Shown: piece by piece, positions 45,114 to 56,270 of the stretch | Position numbering within the stretch: the stretch's first letter is position 1 | Layout: each line of letters opens with the position of its first letter | Assembly: GCF_902833145.1 (NCBI RefSeq) | Contig: NZ_CADFEN010000018.1 | Location: forward strand, 1-64,000 | From: Burkholderia sp. BCC0506 | GTDB lineage: Bacteria > Pseudomonadota > Gammaproteobacteria > Burkholderiales > Burkholderiaceae | Length of the DNA stretch: 64,000 bases | Direction of reading: 5' to 3' | Program-made: the position numbers and the translations under genes | Notes under the pieces: model-generated | What the model saw: only the letters and a program-made list of their open reading frames with translations | The model's database searches: none | Told to the model about the DNA's origin: nothing

Positions 45114-45575
45114 ATGATTCAACTGACCCGCCCGTTGCGCGCAATCGCCATTGCCGGCGCCCTGCTCACGTGCGCTGCGCCCACGTTCGCGCAAGCCGAC
45201 AGCCCCGTCGGCATGTGGCAGACGATCGACGACAACACCCATCAACCGAAGGCACTCGTGCAGATCGCCGAGGACGGCGACGGCTCGCTGACGGGCAAGG
45301 TCGTCAAGGGCCTGGGCGCGAACGATACGCCCGATCGTCGCTGCACCGCATGCACGGACGAACGCAAGGACCAGCTCATCAAGGGCATGACGATCATCAA
45401 GGCGATGAAGAAGGAAGGCGACCACTGGGACGGCGGCAACATTCTCGACCCGGAGAACGGCAAGGTCTACAAGTGCAAGATGACGCTTGAAGACGGCGGC
45501 CAGAAGCTCGTGGTGCGCGGCTACATCGGCGTGTCGCTGCTCGGTCGCTCGCAAACCTGGATTCGCCAGCAATAA
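45114..45575 (+). CDS. DUF2147 exported protein
   Basis: A 153-residue predicted periplasmic protein with signal peptide ending near PTFAQADS (about 26). The DUF2147 core is SPVGMWQTIDDNTHQPKALV, then GSLTGKVVKGLG, then CTACTDERKDQLIKGMTII, then WDGGNILDPENGKVYKCKMT, then VRGYIGVSLLGRSQTW. Three Cys lie in the middle. ATG 45114 sits six bases after AAGGAGG; an ATG at 45108 touches the Shine-Dalgarno and is unlikely. It is separated from the TpsB-like gene by a terminator, so it is probably expressed on its own. The function of the family is unknown. Confidence 0.85.
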   Translation: MIQLTRPLRAIAIAGALLTCAAPTFAQADSPVGMWQTIDDNTHQPKALVQIAEDGDGSLTGKVVKGLGANDTPDRRCTACTDERKDQLIKGMTIIKAMKKEGDHWDGGNILDPENGKVYKCKMTLEDGGQKLVVRGYIGVSLLGRSQTWIRQQ

Positions 45576-45607
45576 CGCCATACGCGCCAAACGCGCGGCT
45601 CAATGAA

Positions 45608-45641
45608 AAATCGGCCTGCGACGATGTCGCCAGGCCGATTT
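45608..45641. terminator. Terminator after DUF2147 gene
   Basis: AAATCGGCCTG and CAGGCCGATTT form a perfect 11-bp stem around a 12-base loop, with A-rich and T-rich flanks. It serves the DUF2147 gene and possibly the convergent transposase remnant. Confidence 0.85.
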
Positions 45642-45676
45642 ATTTTGGTGCGCACACAACGGAAAGCGGATGGACA

Positions 45677-46087
45677 TCACGCCGCGTGCTTCATCGCGTC
45701 CGCTGCATAGGTACCCGGTGCGCGATACGCGGGTGCGGCGTTGCTACGCGCCAGCGCCGCCTTCGATTGCGTATGCTTGCGCATCCGCGCGGATAGTTCA
45801 TTGCACAGATTCATGCCGGCGTCGCCATAAAGCTCACGCATGACATTCATCAGCGTGCCCGTTTCGTGCCACACCTTGAAGCGGCGATGGCATGTTTGAT
45901 ACGACGGGTAACGGCGCGGCATGGCCGACCACGTTGCACCGCTGTAGATCACCCAGAGCACCCCGTTCAGCACGGCGCGCGTATTGGCTAGCGGCCGGCC
46001 GCGCAACTCGGTACGCGGCTGCATTTCGGGCAGAAGCGGCGCGACGCAGCGCCATTCGTGGTCGGTCAAATCGCGATACGGTGTCAT
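45677..46087 (-). pseudogene. IS5-type transposase N-terminal domain (truncated or domesticated)
   Basis: A 136-residue reading frame whose first 90 residues match the N-terminal domain (DUF4096) of IS5-group transposases: LTDHEWRCVAPLLPEM, then GRPLANTRAVLNGVLWVIYSGATWSAMPRRYPSYQTCHRRF. The DDE catalytic domain is absent; after LCNELSARM the tail (KAALARSNAAPAYRAPG) is unlike transposases. No terminal inverted repeats were found. It is most simply a remnant, although the frame is clean and ATG 46087 has GGAG upstream, so a retained DNA-binding protein cannot be excluded. Confidence 0.7.
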
Positions 46088-46234
46088 GGGCATCTCCAGC
46101 TAATAACCATGACACCACGATATCGGCTCACCTCAGCGATGAATATAAGACAAATCCGAAAATACCCGCAGATCGGCAGAATCTAACCGAAATTGACGTT
46201 TAAACCCCGCCAATTACCGAAGCCCTCGATCAGT

Positions 46235-47332
46235 TCAGGTCAACGATGTATCGACGATGCGGCGCGGCGTTTCGAGATACTCCTTCGACTGCATCTCGAC
46301 GATGCGCGAGACCGTCCGCGCGAATTCGTTGGCCATCGGGCCTTCGACGTACAACGCCTCGGCCGGCACCGCCGCGGACATCAGCAGCTTGACCTTGTGG
46401 TCGTACAGCACGTCGATGAGCCACGTGAAGCGGCGCGCTTCGGACGCCATCCGCGGCGACATCTGCGGCACCTCGGACAGCACGATCGCATGGAAGCGGC
46501 TCGCCAGTTCGAGGTAGTCGTTCTGCGAACGCGGGCCGCCGCACAGTGTCGCGAAATCGAACCATACGACGCCGTCCGCCTTGCGCAGCGCCTTCAGTTC
46601 GCGCTTCTCGATATGCAGGATCGGGCTTTCGTCCGGCACCGCGGCAAGCTTCGCGAATGCATGGCGCAGCTCGCGATCGGCATCCGCGCCGAGCGGCGTG
46701 TGATACATCTTCACCTGCGCGAGCGTGCGCTGGCGATAATCGACCCCCGCATCGACGTTGAGCACGTCGAGCTTTTCCTTGATCAGCGCGATCGCCGGCA
46801 GCATGCGGTCGCGATGCAGGCCATCCGGATACAGATCGTCGGGATCGTAATTGGACGTCATCACGAACTGCACGCCGTTGTTGAACAGGCGATCGAGCAG
46901 GCGGTACAGGATCATCGCGTCGGCGATGTCCGACACATGGAATTCGTCGAAGCAGATCAGCCGGTAACGCTTCGCGATGCGTCGCGCGAGTTCGTCGAGC
47001 GGATCGGCCTGCCCTTTCAGCTCTTCGAGCTCGCGGTGCACTTCGCGCATGAATTCGTGGAAATGCAGGCGCGTCTTGCGCTGCACGGGTACGACTGCGT
47101 AGAAGCTGTCCATCAGGAAGCTCTTGCCGCGGCCGACACCGCCCCACATGTAGACGCCGCGCGGGAGATCCGGGTGATTGATGAGCTTCTTGAACGCGTT
47201 CGAGCGACGCGCCTTGTAGTCGACCCATTCGTCGAAACAGCGCTGCAGGCGATCGACGGCCGCGCGCTGAGCGGGATCGGACTGATAGCCGCGCGTGGTC
47301 AGTTCGCGCGTGTAGTATTCGGTGACGTTCAT
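46235..47332 (-). CDS. zapE: Cell division protein ZapE (AFG1-like ATPase)
   Basis: A 365-residue AFG1/ZapE P-loop ATPase. In E. coli ZapE joins the late divisome and affects Z-ring stability. Walker A GGVGRGKSFL lies at 64-73, Walker B RLICFDEFHVSD near 122-133, and sensor FVMTSNYDPDDLYPDGLHRD follows. ATG 47332 is chosen at MNVTEYYTREL; the longer frame runs through the upstream hairpin. It lies 98 bases after lpdA on the same strand, the usual order in Burkholderia, and may receive read-through from the suc operon. Confidence 0.92.
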   Translation of the reverse strand: MNVTEYYTRELTTRGYQSDPAQRAAVDRLQRCFDEWVDYKARRSNAFKKLINHPDLPRGVYMWGGVGRGKSFLMDSFYAVVPVQRKTRLHFHEFMREVHRELEELKGQADPLDELARRIAKRYRLICFDEFHVSDIADAMILYRLLDRLFNNGVQFVMTSNYDPDDLYPDGLHRDRMLPAIALIKEKLDVLNVDAGVDYRQRTLAQVKMYHTPLGADADRELRHAFAKLAAVPDESPILHIEKRELKALRKADGVVWFDFATLCGGPRSQNDYLELASRFHAIVLSEVPQMSPRMASEARRFTWLIDVLYDHKVKLLMSAAVPAEALYVEGPMANEFARTVSRIVEMQSKEYLETPRRIVDTSLT

Positions 47333-47350
47333 CGGGCAAACCGGAAAGAA

Positions 47351-47382
47351 CGAAGGCGGGCGGGAAACCCCGCCCGCCTTCG
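47351..47382. terminator. 14-bp perfect hairpin between lpdA and zapE
   Basis: CGAAGGCGGGCGGG (47351-47364), AAAC, CCCGCCCGCCTTCG (47369-47382). The stem is very stable but has no T-tract on the minus strand. It lies 48 bases past the lpdA stop and 19 bases before the zapE start, so it may be a terminator or a 3'-end stabiliser. Confidence 0.6.
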
Positions 47383-47430
47383 TCATGAGACGGCTGTGCC
47401 GGCCGGCGGCCGGCAGGCGCTACACCGTGC

Positions 47431-48861
47431 TCAGCTGTTCAGCGAGCGCTTGTCGACGGCGAGCGCCGCTTCGCGCATCACTTCCGACATCGACGGGTGC
47501 GGATGGCAGATTCGGGCGATGTCTTCCGACGCCGCCTTGAACTCCATCGCCACCACGGCTTCCGCGATCAGGTCCGACGCGTTCGCGGCGATCACGTGCA
47601 CGCCGAGCAGTTCGTCGGTCTTCGCATCCGCGATCATCTTCACGAAACCGTCCGGCGCGTTCATGCCGAGCGCGCGGCCGTTGATCGAGAACGGGAACTT
47701 GCCCGTCTTGATCTCGCGGCCTTCCGCCTTCAGCTGCTGCTCCGTCTTGCCGACCCATGCGATTTCCGGGTACGTGTAGATCACCCACGGAATGCAGTTG
47801 TAGTCGATGTGCGGCTTCTGGCCGTCGATCACTTCCGCGACCAGCACGCCTTCGTCTTCCGCCTTGTGCGCGAGCATCGGGCCGCGCACCACGTCGCCGA
47901 TCGCGTACACGTTCGGCACCGCCGTACGGCAGTGGTCGTCCACGTCGATGAAGCCGCGCTCGTTCGCCTTCAGGCCGATGGCCTCGAGGCCGAGGTTGTC
48001 GGTGTTCGGCACGCGGCCGACCGACACGATCAGGCGATCGGCGTCGAGCGTCTGCGCGTTGCCGTCCTTGTCCGTGTAGGCGATCGACACGCCGTTCGCG
48101 GTCGTCTTCACTTCGCCGATCTTCACGCCGAGATGGATGTCGAGGCCCTGCTTCTTGAACAGCTTGGCCGCTTCCTTCGCGAGCGCTTCGTCGGCTGCGC
48201 CGAGGAACGCCGGCAGCGCTTCGAGCACCGTCACGTCGGCACCCAGGCGACGCCACACCGAGCCGAGCTCGAGGCCGATCACGCCCGCGCCGATCACGGC
48301 GAGCTTCTTCGGCACCGAGTCGAACGTGAGCGCGCCTTCGTTGTCCGACACGATCTTGTTGTCGACCGGAATGCCCGGCAGGTGACGCGCCTTCGAGCCC
48401 GTCGCGATGATCACGTTCTTCGCGGTGACGACTTCGGTTTCACCCTCGCCACTCACTTCGATCTGCACGCCGGCGTCGGTCTTGCCGGTGAACTTGCCAT
48501 GGCCCTTCAGCCAGGTGATCTTGTTCTTCTTGAACAGGAACTCGATCCCGCTCGTCATCTTCTCGACGATCGCATCCTTGCGGCCGAGCATCTTCGCGAC
48601 GTCGATCTTCACGCCGTCGACCGTGATGCCGTGGTCGGCCAGGTGATGCGACGCGTTCTCGAACTCTTCGGACGACGCAAGCAGCGCCTTCGACGGGATG
48701 CAGCCGACGTTCAGGCAGGTGCCGCCGAGCTTCAGCGCGCCGGCCGGGTTCTTCCACTTCTCGATACAGGCAACGGTCTTGCCGAGCTGCGCTGCGCGAA
48801 TCGCGGCGATGTAGCCGCCGGGGCCGGCGCCGATCACGACGACGTCAAATTCCTTGGACAT
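47431..48861 (-). CDS. lpdA: Dihydrolipoamide dehydrogenase (E3 of 2-oxoglutarate dehydrogenase)
   Basis: A 476-residue flavoprotein that reoxidises dihydrolipoamide with NAD+. FAD-binding GAGPGG is at 11-16 and the redox-active disulfide C49/C54 in [13 protein letters not shown]. The NAD-binding [20 protein letters not shown] is central, and the C-terminal catalytic His-Glu pair sits in [16 protein letters not shown]. It is the third gene of the suc/odh operon, 81 bases after sucB. Confidence 0.96.
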   Translation of the reverse strand: MSKEFDVVVIGAGPGGYIAAIRAAQLGKTVACIEKWKNPAGALKLGGTCLNVGCIPSKALLASSEEFENASHHLADHGITVDGVKIDVAKMLGRKDAIVEKMTSGIEFLFKKNKITWLKGHGKFTGKTDAGVQIEVSGEGETEVVTAKNVIIATGSKARHLPGIPVDNKIVSDNEGALTFDSVPKKLAVIGAGVIGLELGSVWRRLGADVTVLEALPAFLGAADEALAKEAAKLFKKQGLDIHLGVKIGEVKTTANGVSIAYTDKDGNAQTLDADRLIVSVGRVPNTDNLGLEAIGLKANERGFIDVDDHCRTAVPNVYAIGDVVRGPMLAHKAEDEGVLVAEVIDGQKPHIDYNCIPWVIYTYPEIAWVGKTEQQLKAEGREIKTGKFPFSINGRALGMNAPDGFVKMIADAKTDELLGVHVIAANASDLIAEAVVAMEFKAASEDIARICHPHPSMSEVMREAALAVDKRSLNS

Positions 48862-48942
48862 GACAATCCTTTCTACTTGTACGCCCGCAGGTTCGCGCGT
48901 GGGGGCGAACCTGCGGAACGGGTCGATGCAGTGAGACTCGGC

Positions 48943-50220
48943 TTACAGGTCGAGCAGCAGGCGTGCCGGATCTTCCAGCGCATCCTTCATCGCGACGAGC
49001 GACAGCACGGCTTCGCGGCCGTCGATGATACGGTGGTCGTACGACAGCGCGAGGTAGTTGATCGGGCGGATCACGATCTGGCCGTTCTCGACGACCGGGC
49101 GCTCCTTCGTCGCGTGCACGCCGAGGATGGCCGACTGCGGCGGGTTGATGATCGGCGTCGACAGCATCGAGCCGAACACGCCGCCGTTCGAGATCGAGAA
49201 CGTACCGCCCGTCATTTCCTCGATCGACAGCTTGCCGTCCTTCGCCTTCTGGCCGAATTCGGCGATCTTCTTCTCGATCTCGGCGAGGCTCAGCTGATCC
49301 GCGTTGCGCAGGATCGGCACGACCAGGCCGCGCGGCGAACCGACCGCGATACCGATGTCGAAGTAGCCGTGGTAGACGATGTCGTTACCGTCGATCGACG
49401 CGTTCACGAGCGGGAACTTCTTCAGCGCATGGACAGCCGCCTTCACGAAGAACGACATGAAGCCGAGCTTCACGCCGTGTTCCTTCTCGAACTTGTCCTT
49501 GTACTTGTTGCGCAGCTCCATGACCGGCGCCATGTTCACTTCGTTGAACGTCGTCAGGATCGCGTTGGTCTGCTGCGATTCGAGCAGACGCTCGGCGATA
49601 CGCGCACGCAAGCGCGACATCGGCACGCGCTGTTCCGGACGGTCGTTCAGCCAGGTCGCTGCCGACGCCGGCACCTTCACTTCCGGCAGCGACGGCTTCG
49701 CGGCGGCGGTCTTCGCCGGTGCGGCGGCCGGCGCAGCCTTCGGCGCGCTGCCTGCTGCCAGCGCGTCGCCCTTCGTGACGCGGCCGTCGCGGCCCGAACC
49801 TGCGACGTCGCCCGTCGACAGGCCCTTCTCGGCCAGCAGCTTCGCTGCGGCCGGCGATGCGGCGGCCGAGCTCGATGCGGTTGCGGCAACCGGCTGTGCG
49901 GCCGGTGCGGCTGCAGCAGGCGCTGCCGCCGGCTTGACTTCGGCGGCGCCCGCCGCTGCTTCGGCGGCACCTGCCTTCGCTTCGGTGTCGATCGTCGCGA
50001 TCACCTGATCGGCGACCACCGTGTCACCGTCGTTCTGCAGCACTTGCGCGAGCACGCCGGCTGCCGGCGCCGGCACTTCGAGGACGACCTTGTCGGTCTC
50101 GAGCTCGATCAGGATTTCGTCCTGCGCGACTGCTTCGCCCGGCTTCTTCTTCCACTGCAGCATGGTGGCTTCCGACACCGACTCCGACAGCTGGGGGACT
50201 TTGACTTCTACGATAGCCAT
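48943..50220 (-). CDS. sucB: Dihydrolipoyllysine-residue succinyltransferase (E2)
   Basis: A 425-residue E2 core of the 2-oxoglutarate dehydrogenase complex, transferring succinyl groups to CoA. The lipoyl domain (1-77) has K44 in ETDKVVLEV. An Ala/Pro-rich linker precedes the E1/E3-binding domain near 117-150 ([20 protein letters not shown], then [10 protein letters not shown]). The catalytic domain ends with [13 protein letters not shown], with H396 and D400. It lies between sucA and lpdA. Confidence 0.97.
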   Translation of the reverse strand: MAIVEVKVPQLSESVSEATMLQWKKKPGEAVAQDEILIELETDKVVLEVPAPAAGVLAQVLQNDGDTVVADQVIATIDTEAKAGAAEAAAGAAEVKPAAAPAAAAPAAQPVAATASSSAAASPAAAKLLAEKGLSTGDVAGSGRDGRVTKGDALAAGSAPKAAPAAAPAKTAAAKPSLPEVKVPASAATWLNDRPEQRVPMSRLRARIAERLLESQQTNAILTTFNEVNMAPVMELRNKYKDKFEKEHGVKLGFMSFFVKAAVHALKKFPLVNASIDGNDIVYHGYFDIGIAVGSPRGLVVPILRNADQLSLAEIEKKIAEFGQKAKDGKLSIEEMTGGTFSISNGGVFGSMLSTPIINPPQSAILGVHATKERPVVENGQIVIRPINYLALSYDHRIIDGREAVLSLVAMKDALEDPARLLLDL

Positions 50221-50354
50221 GTGATTTTCCTGGATGCTTAATCTGGGGTATGACGAGGTTCGTGCGATTCCTTCGGCCGGTGCGGCGCGCGACGCGCCCG
50301 GCAGGCCGAAAGAACGGGAAAGCGCTCGCGCCTTCCCGTTTCGCTTGACGTCGG

Positions 50355-53219
50355 TTATTTCGCGATCGATGCGCTCTTCAGGCGGCCGAATGCCCCTTCG
50401 ATCAGGGCCTTCTGCTGCTCGTAGTGCTTCGCGTAGTAGCCAACCGCCGGCGAGGCCGAAGCCGGACGGCCGCTGTATGCCAGCTTCTGCCCTTCCTTCA
50501 TGCCTTCCTTCAGGTGGTGCTCGACGTAGAACCAGGGGCCCTGGTTCTGCGGCTCGTCCTGCACCCAGACCACTTCAGTCGCGTTCTCGTACTTCTTCAT
50601 TTCCGCTTCGAACTGCTTGTGCGCGAACGGATACAGCTGCTCGATACGGATGATCGCGACGTCGTTCGCCTTCGCTTCGCGGCGGTGCGCGACGAGGTCG
50701 TAGTACACGCGGCCCGAGCACACCAGCACGCGCTTGACCTTCTTCGCGTCGATGCCGCCGTCGGTTTCGCCCAGCACCGGCTGGAACGAGCCCTTCGCCA
50801 GTTCCGACAGGTCCGACACCGCTTCCTTGTGACGCAGCAGCGACTTCGGCGTGGCGACGATCAGCGGCTTGCGGAACAGGCGGATCATCTGGCGACGCAG
50901 CAGGTGGAAGATCTGCGCCGGCGTCGTCGGCTGGACGACCTGCATGTTGTGGTCAGCGCACAGTTGCAGGAAACGCTCGATACGCGTCGACGAGTGCTCC
51001 GGACCCTGGCCTTCGTAGCCGTGCGGCAGCAGCATCGTGAGACCCGACACGCGGCCCCACTTCACTTCGCCCGACGAGATGAACTGGTCGATCACGACCT
51101 GCGCGCCGTTCACGAAGTCGCCGAACTGCGCTTCCCACAGCACGAGCGTGTTCGGCTCGGCGGTCGAGTAACCGTATTCGAAGCCCAGCACCGCTTCTTC
51201 CGACAGCACCGAGTCGATCACCGTGAACTTCGCCTGGCCTTCGGCGATGTTCTGCAGCGGCACGTACGTGCCGTCGTTCCAGCGCTCGCGGTTCTGGTCG
51301 TGCAGCACCGCGTGACGGTGCGTGAACGTGCCGCGGCCCGAGTCCTGGCCCGTCAGGCGCACCGAGTAGCCCGATGCGACGAGCGACGCGAATGCGAGGT
51401 GTTCGCCCATGCCCCAGTCGAGCGGCTGCTCGCCGCGCGCCATGTTGCGGCGGTCGTTGATCACGCGCTCGACGAGCGGGTGAACCTTGAAGTTTTCCGG
51501 GACCGTCGTGATGCGTTCACCCAGGCGCTTCAGCTCGGCGAGCGGCACGGCCGTGTCGGCTGCGTCCGTCCACTTGCGGTTCAGGAACGGAACCCAGTCG
51601 ACCGCGTACTTGCTCTTGTAGTTCGACAGGACCGGATCGACGGTGTGGTGGCCGTCGTCCATCGCCTTGCGGTACGCCTTCACGTAGTTGTCAGCGTCCT
51701 CGGCGGTGATCACGCCCTGCTGCACGAGCTTCTCGGCGTACAGCGCACGGGTGCCCGGGTGCTGCGCGATCTTCTTGTACATCAGCGGCTGCGTGACCGC
51801 CGGCGTGTCCTGCTCGTTGTGGCCCAGCTTGCGGAAGCAGACGATGTCGATCACGACATCCTTGTGGAACTGCATCCGGTAGTCGATCGCGATCTGGGTC
51901 GCGAGCACGACGGCTTCCGGATCGTCGCCGTTCACGTGCAGCACCGGCGCCTCGATCATCTTGACGACGTCGGTACAGTACAGCGTCGAGCGCGCGTCGC
52001 GCGGGTCGGACGTCGTGAAGCCGATCTGGTTGTTGATGACGATGTGCAGCGTGCCGTGCGTGCCGTAACCGCGCGTCTGCGCGAGGTTCAGCGTTTCCAT
52101 CACGACGCCCTGGCCCGCGAAGGCCGCGTCACCGTGGATCTGCACCGGCAGCACTTGCAGGCCGTCTTCGTCGCCGCGACGGTCCATCCGCGCCTTCGCG
52201 GAACCTTCGACCACCGGGTTCACGATTTCGAGGTGCGACGGGTTGAACGCGAGCGACAGGTGGACCGGGCCGCCTTCCGTCGACACGTCCGACGAGAAGC
52301 CCTTGTGGTACTTCACGTCGCCGGCCGGCAGGTCGTCGACGTGCTTGCCTTCGAATTCGGCGAACAGGTCGGCCGGCATCTTGCCCAGCGTGTTGACCAG
52401 CACGTTCAGGCGGCCGCGGTGAGCCATGCCGATGATGATTTCCTGCACGCCGCGCTTGCCCGCGTGCTGGACGACTTCGTCCATCGCCGCGATGAAGCTT
52501 TCGCCGCCTTCGAGCGAGAAGCGCTTCTGGCCGACGTACTTGGTGTGCAGGTAGCGCTCGAGGCCTTCGGCGGCCGTCAGGCGATTCAGGATGTGCTTCT
52601 TCTTGTCGATCGAGAACGACGGCGTCGCGCGGATCGATTCCAGGCGCTCCTGCCACCAGCGCTTCTGTTCCGGATCGCTGATGTACATGTATTCGGCGCC
52701 GATCGTGCCGCAGTACGTGTCGCGCAGACCCTTGACGATGTCGCGCAGCGAAGCCTGGTCGAAACCGAAGTACAGGTTGCTTGCGCTGTATGTCTGGTCG
52801 AGGTCGCCTTCGGAGAAGTCGTAGAAAGCAGGTTCGAGTTCGGGAATGGCGGGACGTTCGCGACGCTTCAGCGGATCGAGGTTGGCCCATTGCGAGCCGA
52901 GGAAGCGGTAGGCGCTGATGAGCGACTGGACGTGCACCTGCTTGCGTGCGGTCGCGAGGTTGCTGGTGCTTTCACGCGGGATGAAGGCATTGGCCTTCGC
53001 ACGCTCGGCGAACGATTCGACGATCGGGAAGTGAGCAACGTCATTGGCGTTCGAGCCGTCGGTTGCAGGGACGTTCTGCAGCGCGTCGAAATACTCTCGC
53101 CAGTTCTCCGGCACCGACGCCGGATTGTTGAGGTATGCATCGTACAGTTCTTCAACGTACGAAGCATTGCCGCCGAACAGATAGGAGTTCAGCTGAAACT
53201 GCTTCATTACATCTGACAT
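50355..53219 (-). CDS. sucA: 2-oxoglutarate dehydrogenase E1 component
   Basis: The 954-residue thiamine-diphosphate-dependent E1 that decarboxylates 2-oxoglutarate in the TCA cycle. The N-terminal [21 protein letters not shown] helix is typical. TPP-site motifs include [19 protein letters not shown], then [19 protein letters not shown], then [20 protein letters not shown]. The C-terminal half contains [20 protein letters not shown] and [17 protein letters not shown] 53219 is chosen. It is the first gene of the sucA-sucB-lpdA operon. Large open frames on the opposite strand are shadows. Confidence 0.97.
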   Translation of the reverse strand: MSDVMKQFQLNSYLFGGNASYVEELYDAYLNNPASVPENWREYFDALQNVPATDGSNANDVAHFPIVESFAERAKANAFIPRESTSNLATARKQVHVQSLISAYRFLGSQWANLDPLKRRERPAIPELEPAFYDFSEGDLDQTYSASNLYFGFDQASLRDIVKGLRDTYCGTIGAEYMYISDPEQKRWWQERLESIRATPSFSIDKKKHILNRLTAAEGLERYLHTKYVGQKRFSLEGGESFIAAMDEVVQHAGKRGVQEIIIGMAHRGRLNVLVNTLGKMPADLFAEFEGKHVDDLPAGDVKYHKGFSSDVSTEGGPVHLSLAFNPSHLEIVNPVVEGSAKARMDRRGDEDGLQVLPVQIHGDAAFAGQGVVMETLNLAQTRGYGTHGTLHIVINNQIGFTTSDPRDARSTLYCTDVVKMIEAPVLHVNGDDPEAVVLATQIAIDYRMQFHKDVVIDIVCFRKLGHNEQDTPAVTQPLMYKKIAQHPGTRALYAEKLVQQGVITAEDADNYVKAYRKAMDDGHHTVDPVLSNYKSKYAVDWVPFLNRKWTDAADTAVPLAELKRLGERITTVPENFKVHPLVERVINDRRNMARGEQPLDWGMGEHLAFASLVASGYSVRLTGQDSGRGTFTHRHAVLHDQNRERWNDGTYVPLQNIAEGQAKFTVIDSVLSEEAVLGFEYGYSTAEPNTLVLWEAQFGDFVNGAQVVIDQFISSGEVKWGRVSGLTMLLPHGYEGQGPEHSSTRIERFLQLCADHNMQVVQPTTPAQIFHLLRRQMIRLFRKPLIVATPKSLLRHKEAVSDLSELAKGSFQPVLGETDGGIDAKKVKRVLVCSGRVYYDLVAHRREAKANDVAIIRIEQLYPFAHKQFEAEMKKYENATEVVWVQDEPQNQGPWFYVEHHLKEGMKEGQKLAYSGRPASASPAVGYYAKHYEQQKALIEGAFGRLKSASIAK

Positions 53220-53482
53220 TTTACGCTCACCTTTCTTCGAGCTTCTCGAGAAATAGCGGGTTACTCAACCTTCCGCGACACGGCCTGACCGTTTAGCGGA
53301 TTGCGAATCAAGTCTTGCTTGGAAGGACCTAAAACTTGCGTGCGCGCAGCATATCACAGAACCGATACCGGAGTTCACGGCGGAATGTGCGTGAAAGCAC
53401 CGTGCGGCGGGGTTTTGCCGGATTGCGCCGGCGCGCGGGAACAGTGTTTTGCAGGCAATCCGGTTGCACGGTGCGCGGATGC
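53220..53482. other. Promoter region of the suc operon
   Basis: A non-coding interval of about 260 bases upstream of sucA. It must hold the suc promoter on the minus strand; no -35/-10 pair is clear enough to name. The next feature to the right is the typA terminator. Confidence 0.45.
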
Positions 53483-53512
53483 AAAAAAGGCTGCCCGGAG
53501 GCAGCCCTTTTT
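53483..53512 (-). terminator. typA terminator
   Basis: GGCTGCC-CGGA-GGCAGCC is flanked by AAAAAA and a T-rich run, so on the minus strand the stem is followed by six T residues. It lies about 30 bases past the typA stop. Confidence 0.9.
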
Positions 53513-53537
53513 CGTCGTGCTCGGGAACGGTCGATGC

Positions 53538-55364
<1,827 letters not shown>

Positions 55365-55392
55365 AGAAACCTGGAAATCGTTTGAACGCGCA

Positions 55393-55427
55393 AACGCGCG
55401 CGCTCGTTTTGCACGGGCGCGCGCGTT
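55393..55427 (-). promoter_or_regulatory. GC-rich hairpin in typA leader
   Basis: AACGCGCGCGC (55393-55403) and GCGCGCGCGTT (55417-55427) form a perfect 11-bp stem with a 13-base loop, 29 bases before the typA start. A -10-like TATAAT on the minus strand lies at 55447-55452, which would place the hairpin in the transcribed leader. Confidence 0.45.
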
Positions 55428-55628
55428 GCAGCTTGGAAAGCCTCAAATTATAGCACGTGCGAGTGTCGAGAGCCGACCCGGACGGTGCGACGCAGCAAAA
55501 CGACCTGCACCGCCCTCCTTTCCCGAACAAACGACGCGCTTGCCGACCACCGTCGGCGGCGCGAAAAACCTTATCGAGATAAGGGATTCTCGCCGGACAC
55601 AGCGCGCGCTTTGCCGTTCGATTAACAT

Positions 55629-55657
55629 TTGCCGCGGCAAGCAATTGTCCCTATACT
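55629..55657 (+). promoter_or_regulatory. MarR-gene promoter with overlapping palindrome
   Basis: A -10 TATACT (55652-55657) and -35-like TTGCCG (55629-55634) are separated by 17 bp. The -35 lies within the perfect 12-bp palindrome TTGCCGCGGCAA (55629-55640), followed by CAATTG. A MarR dimer bound there would block polymerase. The start codon lies 35 bases after the -10. Confidence 0.6.
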
Positions 55658-55691
55658 GCTGCCTAGTCAACTATTGCAGCTTCAGGGTTTT

Positions 55692-56186
55692 ATGTCGGAT
55701 TCTCCTACCCCACCGTCCGTGTCGCCGCTGTCTTCGTATCAGATGAACGACAGCGTCGGTTATTTGATGTCACGCGTGAAGTCGGTGATGACCAACCTCG
55801 TCACGCAACGCACGCAGGAAGAGCTCGGCATCACGGGCACGCAGGCGAGCATGCTGTTCATGATCGCGGTCGGCAGATGCTCGACGGCGGCCGAGCTCGC
55901 GCGCGAATACGGAATCGACGCAAGCGCGGTCACGCGCCTGCTCGACCGGGTCGAGAAACGCGGCCTGCTGTCGCGCGTGCGCAGCGTCGAGGATCGGCGC
56001 GTCGTGCGGCTCGAGCTCACCGACGAAGGCCGTGCGCTGGCCGAACGGCTGCCGCCCATTTTCCGCAGCGTGCTCGACCAGGTGCTGGACGGGTTTACGC
56101 CGGAAGAAGTCGGGTTCCTGAAGAGCATGTTGCGCCGCATTCTCAGCAACTATTGCGAGACGGCCGGCGGTAGCATCACGCAATAG
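55692..56186 (+). CDS. MarR family regulator of the efflux operon
   Basis: A 164-residue winged-helix repressor: [20 protein letters not shown] dimer helix, recognition region [30 protein letters not shown], and wing [23 protein letters not shown] 55692 is chosen; an upstream ATG at 55629 would lie on the promoter palindrome. It is the first gene before an outer-membrane factor, EmrA and EmrB on the same strand, like E. coli emrR. It probably represses the operon and is released by small aromatic or lipophilic compounds. Confidence 0.9.
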   Translation: MSDSPTPPSVSPLSSYQMNDSVGYLMSRVKSVMTNLVTQRTQEELGITGTQASMLFMIAVGRCSTAAELAREYGIDASAVTRLLDRVEKRGLLSRVRSVEDRRVVRLELTDEGRALAERLPPIFRSVLDQVLDGFTPEEVGFLKSMLRRILSNYCETAGGSITQ

Positions 56187-56270
56187 TTGCCATAACAATT
56201 ACTTTTGACAGATTAATGTAAGGAAATCCTTGCAGTGTCCATCATTCATTCCGAGTCAGGGGTTAGCACG

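Noticed and set aside
47497-53216. Two open frames of more than 900 codons opposite lpdA, sucB and sucA
   Set aside because: Antisense shadows of strongly conserved TCA-cycle genes.
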